Assembly (NCBI GenBank): GCA_934561515.1
Contig: CAKTGM010000046.1
Coordinates: 1-8,762, forward strand
Reading direction: 5' to 3'
Origin: an uncultured Oscillospiraceae bacterium
GTDB taxonomy: Bacteria > Bacillota > Clostridia > Oscillospirales > Oscillospiraceae
Length of the DNA stretch: 8,762 bases
This document shows positions 5,609 to 8,762 of this stretch, piece by piece. The notes beneath the pieces are model-generated. The model ran no database searches. It was not told the origin of the DNA and saw nothing but the letters and a program-made list of their open reading frames with translations. Every line of letters starts with the position of its first letter. The stretch's first letter is position 1. The translations under genes and the position numbers were made by a program.

Positions 5609-6888
5609 CGCACCGCTTCCTCGCCGATCATCAGGCGGATGATCTCATTGTCCGTCTCGCGCATACCGTCGCGCGCGATGCTGCTGACAGCGCGGATGGT
5701 GTTCTCCACGCCCTTGACGATGATGCCGTCGCCGCCGTAGAACTGGCTGTCGTGGCGGTACATCTGGAGGCCGAGCAGGCCCGCCTCGACCGCCGAGGCG
5801 ATCTTCGCCGCGCAGGAAGCCTTCGCCCCGTCGCAGAGCATACCGGAGTTGATGGCGAGCGCGTTGACCACGGTGTGGGCGATCTCATCGTAGCCCCCGC
5901 CGTAAAGGTAGCACACGCCCGCGCCCGCGCCTGCGCCCGCGCTGGTCGCGCCGCAGTAGGCGGAGAGACTGCCGATGCCCGTTTTCAGGTGGATGGTGAC
6001 AAGATTCGACACGACGAGCGCGCGATAGAGCTGCTCCTCGCTCGCTTGCAGCTCGCGGGCGTAGATGATGACGGGCAGCGACGCCGTCATGCCCTGATTG
6101 CCGCTGCCGGAGTTGATGACGACCGGCTTTTCACAGCCGTTCATGCGCGCGTCCGACCCTGCGGCGGCCCACGCCTTGGCGCGGTTCTGCACGCTGTCGC
6201 CGTAGGAGTCGAGCAGGATCTTGCCGACGGCCGCGCCGTACTCGCCCGTCAGCCCCGCCTCGGCGATGGCGGTATTGTATTCGATCTGGCGCGCGATGGG
6301 CTCGCACACATCATCGAGATCCACCTCGTCTGCAAAGGCGATGATATTTTCAACCGTCAGCAGTCTGCGGTTTTCGGGCGGCTGGGAGGCCTCCTCGGAG
6401 AAGGGCTTGCTGAGCAGCACCTCGCCGTTGCGCTCGATGCGCACGATGTTCGTGTGGCTGCCGACGATCTGGACGAAGGCCGTATCCTCGCCCGCGTAGG
6501 CGCGCACCTGAATATCGAAGGGGCAGTGCAGCGGGGATTTCGACACGACGATCTCGGTCGAATCGAGGTATTCGCTCAAAAGCGGCAGCTGCTTCTCTGT
6601 GACGTTTGCCAGCACCTCGAGCTGCGCGTCGGCCTCGCCGATGCGCACGCCCGCCGCGACCGCAACGGGAAGGCCCTTGCGCCCGCCTGTGTGCGGGACG
6701 ATGACGCTCTTGACGTTTTTGATGATGTTGCCGCTCACGATGAGCTCGATGCGCGAAGGATACGCCCCCAGCGTTTTGCGCGCGAGCGCGCCCGCATACG
6801 CGACGGCAATGGGCTCGGTACAGCCCATCGCGGGCACAAGCTCTTCGCGCAGGATATCAACATAAGCCGAGTAAAGCGCAGAATCCAT
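5605..6888 (-). CDS. cyuA: L-cysteine desulfidase family protein (UPF0597/CyuA-type)
   Basis: Characterised relatives (Methanocaldococcus CdsA, E. coli CyuA/YhaM) use a [4Fe-4S] cluster to break L-cysteine into pyruvate, sulfide and ammonia in the cytoplasm. This 427-residue protein has the diagnostic N-terminal MGCTEP (21-26) with Cys23, GNI and PHTGGRKG (66-72), NSGSGNQG (259-266), and Cys311 (YCGATSAG) and Cys352 (CDGAK), the expected cluster ligands, within the C-terminal serine dehydratase alpha-like domain. ATG at 6888 is chosen because AGGAG (6901-6897) lies 8 bases upstream. The frame stays open to 6978, but that extension would cross the promoter and leader. It is first in an operon with pcp. 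The family also contains proteins of uncertain substrate, and serine deamination is an alternative. The name cyuA is by similarity. Confidence 0.88.
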   Translation of the reverse strand: MDSALYSAYVDILREELVPAMGCTEPIAVAYAGALARKTLGAYPSRIELIVSGNIIKNVKSVIVPHTGGRKGLPVAVAAGVRIGEADAQLEVLANVTEKQLPLLSEYLDSTEIVVSKSPLHCPFDIQVRAYAGEDTAFVQIVGSHTNIVRIERNGEVLLSKPFSEEASQPPENRRLLTVENIIAFADEVDLDDVCEPIARQIEYNTAIAEAGLTGEYGAAVGKILLDSYGDSVQNRAKAWAAAGSDARMNGCEKPVVINSGSGNQGMTASLPVIIYARELQASEEQLYRALVVSNLVTIHLKTGIGSLSAYCGATSAGAGAGAGVCYLYGGGYDEIAHTVVNALAINSGMLCDGAKASCAAKIASAVEAGLLGLQMYRHDSQFYGGDGIIVKGVENTIRAVSSIARDGMRETDNEIIRLMIGEEAVR

Positions 6889-6912
6889 GGTCATTTCTCC
6901 TATCTCTCTTTT

Positions 6913-6935
6913 CGGCCGCAGCTTCGATGCGGCCG
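6913..6935 (-). other. GC-rich hairpin in the desulfidase mRNA leader
   Basis: CGGCCGCA (6935-6928 in mRNA sense) and TGCGGCCG (6920-6913) form a perfect 8-bp stem around a 7-base loop. It lies about 8 bases after the predicted transcription start and 11 bases before the ribosome binding site. No T run follows, so it is not a terminator. It could stabilise the 5' end of the mRNA or be a binding site; its function is inferred from position only. Confidence 0.5.
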
Positions 6936-6949
6936 CACTCTCATCTTCC

Positions 6950-6978
6950 ATTGTACCGAAAATCAGCCCGCAATGCAA
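6950..6978 (-). promoter_or_regulatory. Promoter of the desulfidase-pcp operon
   Basis: On the minus strand TTGCAT (6978-6973) and TACAAT (6955-6950) are 17 bases apart, and an RNA starting near 6943 would have a leader of about 55 bases. The -35 box is embedded in GCAATGCAATG (plus strand, 6970-6980), a sequence repeated with one change over the -35 box of the M32 gene promoter. Confidence 0.65.
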
Positions 6979-7001
6979 TGCACTTTCTGTATTTTGCGCA
7001 C

Positions 7002-7035
7002 AAAAAAAGGGATGTCCCGCGGGACATCCCTTTTT
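7002..7035 (-). terminator. Palindromic terminator of the M32 carboxypeptidase gene
   Basis: The stretch 7004-7035 is a perfect palindrome: five A, GGGATGTCCCG, then its reverse complement. As RNA it folds into a hairpin with a small central loop, followed in the minus direction by seven T residues (7008-7002). It begins 9 bases after the M32 stop codon and lies upstream of the desulfidase promoter, so the two minus-strand units are separate. Symmetry means it could also stop plus-strand transcription. Confidence 0.88.
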
Positions 7036-7044
7036 CCGATTCTC

Positions 7045-8544
7045 TTACAGGCCGTAAAGCTCGCCGTACTTTTCCTCGAGGTAGCACGTGTAGGCCGTGG
7101 GGTCGAACTTCTCGCCCAGCGCCTGCTCCAGCAGCGCGCCCGGCTTTTTGAGGCAGCCGTACTGCCAGATGTGCTCGCGGTTCCATGCGTTGATGGGCGC
7201 AAAGTCGCCGCGCTTCAGGCAGTCCTCCACGTCGACCGTTTCGCGCATCTTGCCCAGCAGCTGCGCGCCGTAGGCGCTGCCGAGCGCGTAGGACGGGAAG
7301 TAGCCCACGCTGCCGCCCGACCAGTGGCTGTCCTGCAAGACGCCGTGCTTATCGTCCGGCACGTCCACGCCGAGGTATTCCTTGTAAAGGCGGTTCCATT
7401 CGCCCGGCAGGTCGTGCACCTTGAGCTCGCCGTGCATCACGCGCTTTTCCAGCTCATAGCGCACCATGACGTGCAGGCTGTAGGTGACCTCGTCGGCCTC
7501 GGTGCGGATGAGCGAGGGCTCGGCCTTGTTGATGGCGCGGTAGAATTCCTCCGCCGTGTGGCCCGCGAGCGAGGGGAAGAGCTCGCAGAGCTTCGGGAAA
7601 ACGAAGGCCGTGAAGGCGCGCGAGCGGCCGAGCAGATTCTCATAGAAGCGGCTCTGGCTCTCGTGGATGCCCATCGAAACGCCGCCGTCGAGCACTGTGT
7701 AGGCAAGCTCGTCCGCGCTGCCGGTATCGTAGAGCGCGTGGCCGCCCTCGTGGATGACGGAGAACATGGAGGAAGCAAAGTTGTCCTCAAGATAGTGCGT
7801 TGTGATGCGCTCGTCAAAGTGCGAGCCGAGGGACGTGGTGAAGGGATGCTCGGTCGTCGCAAGGCCGACATGGTCGAGATCCAGCCCCATCGTGCGCATG
7901 AGATAGCGCGAGAGCGCGTCCTGCGCCGCCTCAGGGAAGCTGCCGTGCAGCATCGCGTCGTCAAGCTGCGGCTGCGCCTTGATCTTCTTGAGGAGCGGCA
8001 CGATGTGCTCGCGCAGTGTTGCAAAGAATTCGTCGCACTGCGCCATCGTCAGCCCGTCCTCATACTCGCTGAGCCAGTAGTCGTAGGGGTCCTTCTCCGG
8101 CGCGCAGTAGTGCGCGAAGCGGATGTTCGTCTCGAAGATCTTTTCAAGCACCGGCTCGAAGAGCGCAAAGTCGCTCGTCTCCTTCGCGCGGTGCCACACG
8201 TCGTCCGCCTCGACCAGCAGCTGCTGGTAGGCAACGTATTCGTCCATTGGGATCTTCTGCATATTGCGGATGTCCTTGATGAGCAGGAACACCATGCGCT
8301 GCTGCTTTTCGTCGAGTTCAGACTTGTGCGCATCGAGGAATTCGAGCAGTGCGACCGTCTCGCTGCCGGTGGTGAGCTTATAGTGCTCCTCGCTCAAAAT
8401 ACTCATGGTCTGGCCGCGGTTTGCCGCCGTGCCCTTGGGCGCGGTGGTCGCCCCGTCGTAAAAGAGCAGGCCCATGGCGTGGCCGTAGGCGGCAAGCTTC
8501 GCCTGCAAAGTCATCAGGGACTGAATCGCCTCAGGAAGAATCAT
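7045..8544 (-). CDS. M32 family metallocarboxypeptidase (thermostable carboxypeptidase 1/Taq family)
   Basis: M32 enzymes are cytoplasmic zinc or cobalt carboxypeptidases that trim C-terminal residues from peptides. The protein is 499 residues, normal for the family, and almost entirely helical in character. The active site HEGGH (265-269) supplies His265, Glu266 and His269, and Glu295 in HESQSR (294-299) is the third metal ligand. Further family blocks are IRTEADEVTY (346-355) and SHWSGGSVGYFPSYALG (406-422). ATG at 8544 is chosen because GTGAGG lies 9 bases upstream; the frame extends to 8607 but that would run through the promoter. There is no signal peptide. It has its own promoter and terminator, so it is a single-gene unit beside the desulfidase-pcp operon. 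Confidence 0.95.
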   Translation of the reverse strand: MILPEAIQSLMTLQAKLAAYGHAMGLLFYDGATTAPKGTAANRGQTMSILSEEHYKLTTGSETVALLEFLDAHKSELDEKQQRMVFLLIKDIRNMQKIPMDEYVAYQQLLVEADDVWHRAKETSDFALFEPVLEKIFETNIRFAHYCAPEKDPYDYWLSEYEDGLTMAQCDEFFATLREHIVPLLKKIKAQPQLDDAMLHGSFPEAAQDALSRYLMRTMGLDLDHVGLATTEHPFTTSLGSHFDERITTHYLEDNFASSMFSVIHEGGHALYDTGSADELAYTVLDGGVSMGIHESQSRFYENLLGRSRAFTAFVFPKLCELFPSLAGHTAEEFYRAINKAEPSLIRTEADEVTYSLHVMVRYELEKRVMHGELKVHDLPGEWNRLYKEYLGVDVPDDKHGVLQDSHWSGGSVGYFPSYALGSAYGAQLLGKMRETVDVEDCLKRGDFAPINAWNREHIWQYGCLKKPGALLEQALGEKFDPTAYTCYLEEKYGELYGL

Positions 8545-8577
8545 CGGTAGTGTCCTCACTTTCTCTATGATGGTCTC

Positions 8578-8607
8578 ATCATAGCACGAAGAGGGCGTGC
8601 AGTGCAA
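8578..8607 (-). promoter_or_regulatory. Promoter of the M32 carboxypeptidase gene
   Basis: On the minus strand TTGCAC (8607-8602) and TATGAT (8583-8578) are 18 bases apart, giving a leader of only about 25 bases. The -35 box sits inside GCAGTGCAATG (plus strand, 8599-8609), matching the element at the desulfidase promoter in the same register. Confidence 0.65.
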
Positions 8608-8634
8608 TGTGCATTTTCGCTTTCGCGGCGGAAA

Positions 8635-8681
8635 GGCAAAAAAGGAGAAGAGACGCAGCGGTGTCCGCTGCGTCTCTTTTT
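8635..8681 (-). terminator. Terminator of the gene entering from the right edge
   Basis: A 14-bp stem (8648-8661 with 8665-8678, core GACGCAGCGG) closes a three-base loop. In the minus direction it is followed by CTCC and seven T residues. It starts about 10 bases after the stop codon at 8690. The plus direction also ends in a T run (8677-8681), so it may work both ways. Confidence 0.85.
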
Positions 8682-8689
8682 GCTGATCT

Positions 8690-8762
8690 TTAGAAGTCGG
8701 TCGTGCAGTTTTTCTGGTCCTTGAGGTAGTTGGCGGGCATCCAGATGACGTTGAGGTCTTCG
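8690..8762 (-). CDS. C-terminal end of an unrecognised protein, cut by the window edge
   Basis: The last 23 codons and TAA stop of a minus-strand gene are visible, including NVIWMPANYLKDQKN and ending CTTDF. Codon use matches the neighbouring genes and a terminator follows within about 10 bases, so this is a real gene end. The tail is too short to assign to a family. Confidence 0.7.
   Translation of the reverse strand, partial: EDLNVIWMPANYLKDQKNCTTDF

Noticed and set aside
5752..8550. A 932-codon plus-strand ORF spanning the desulfidase and M32 genes
   Set aside because: It is antisense to two well-supported genes with catalytic motifs and crosses their promoters and terminator. Its arginine/valine/alanine-rich translation is a composition artefact.
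1..8762. CRISPR array, tRNA, rRNA, transposase or defence system
   Set aside because: No repeat-spacer pattern, cloverleaf, conserved rRNA segment or mobile-element protein motif was seen on either strand.

Overview
The window looks like a piece of a high-GC chromosome from an anaerobic Firmicute (class Clostridia, perhaps Oscillospiraceae-like). This is inferred from strongly GC-biased codon use, AGGAG/GGGAGG-type ribosome binding sites, compact intergenic hairpin terminators, and the gene set (EutH family, Fe-S L-cysteine desulfidase, M32 carboxypeptidase). No rRNA or other phylogenetic marker is present, so the taxon is a guess.

Layout. Positions 1-702 hold no convincing gene. The first ~450 bases are visibly more AT-rich and include a consensus-like minus-strand promoter over a 12-bp palindrome, an 18-codon possible leader ORF, short protein-like stretches in several minus-strand frames, and a strong orphan terminator. 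This may be the edge of an accessory element. Then comes guaA (703-2244, +), complete GMP synthase, followed by two terminator-like hairpins. A second plus-strand unit (2587-4922) couples an M24 aminopeptidase P-type peptidase to an EutH-family membrane transporter by a TGATG stop/start overlap. It meets a minus-strand unit at a strong convergent terminator. That unit (6888-5006) is an L-cysteine desulfidase-family enzyme followed, with an ATGA overlap, by pyroglutamyl peptidase. Upstream of it, also on the minus strand and with its own promoter and palindromic terminator, is an M32 carboxypeptidase (8544-7045). The right edge holds the last 23 codons of an unrecognised minus-strand gene and its terminator.

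How it fits together. Apart from guaA, the recognisable genes form a peptide and amino-acid catabolism neighbourhood: enzymes removing N-terminal residues before proline (M24), N-terminal pyroglutamate (Pcp) and C-terminal residues (M32), an enzyme degrading cysteine to pyruvate, sulfide and ammonia, and a transporter of the ethanolamine family without any other eut gene. The promoters of the desulfidase and M32 genes carry a near-identical 11-bp element in the same register over the -35 box, hinting at shared control.

There is no CRISPR array, tRNA, rRNA, transposase or clear defence/toxin system. The most unusual points are the EutH-peptidase coupling, a Glu-to-Asp change at a metal-ligand position in the M24 enzyme, the shared promoter element, two terminators sharing an apical core, and the odd AT-rich left flank.
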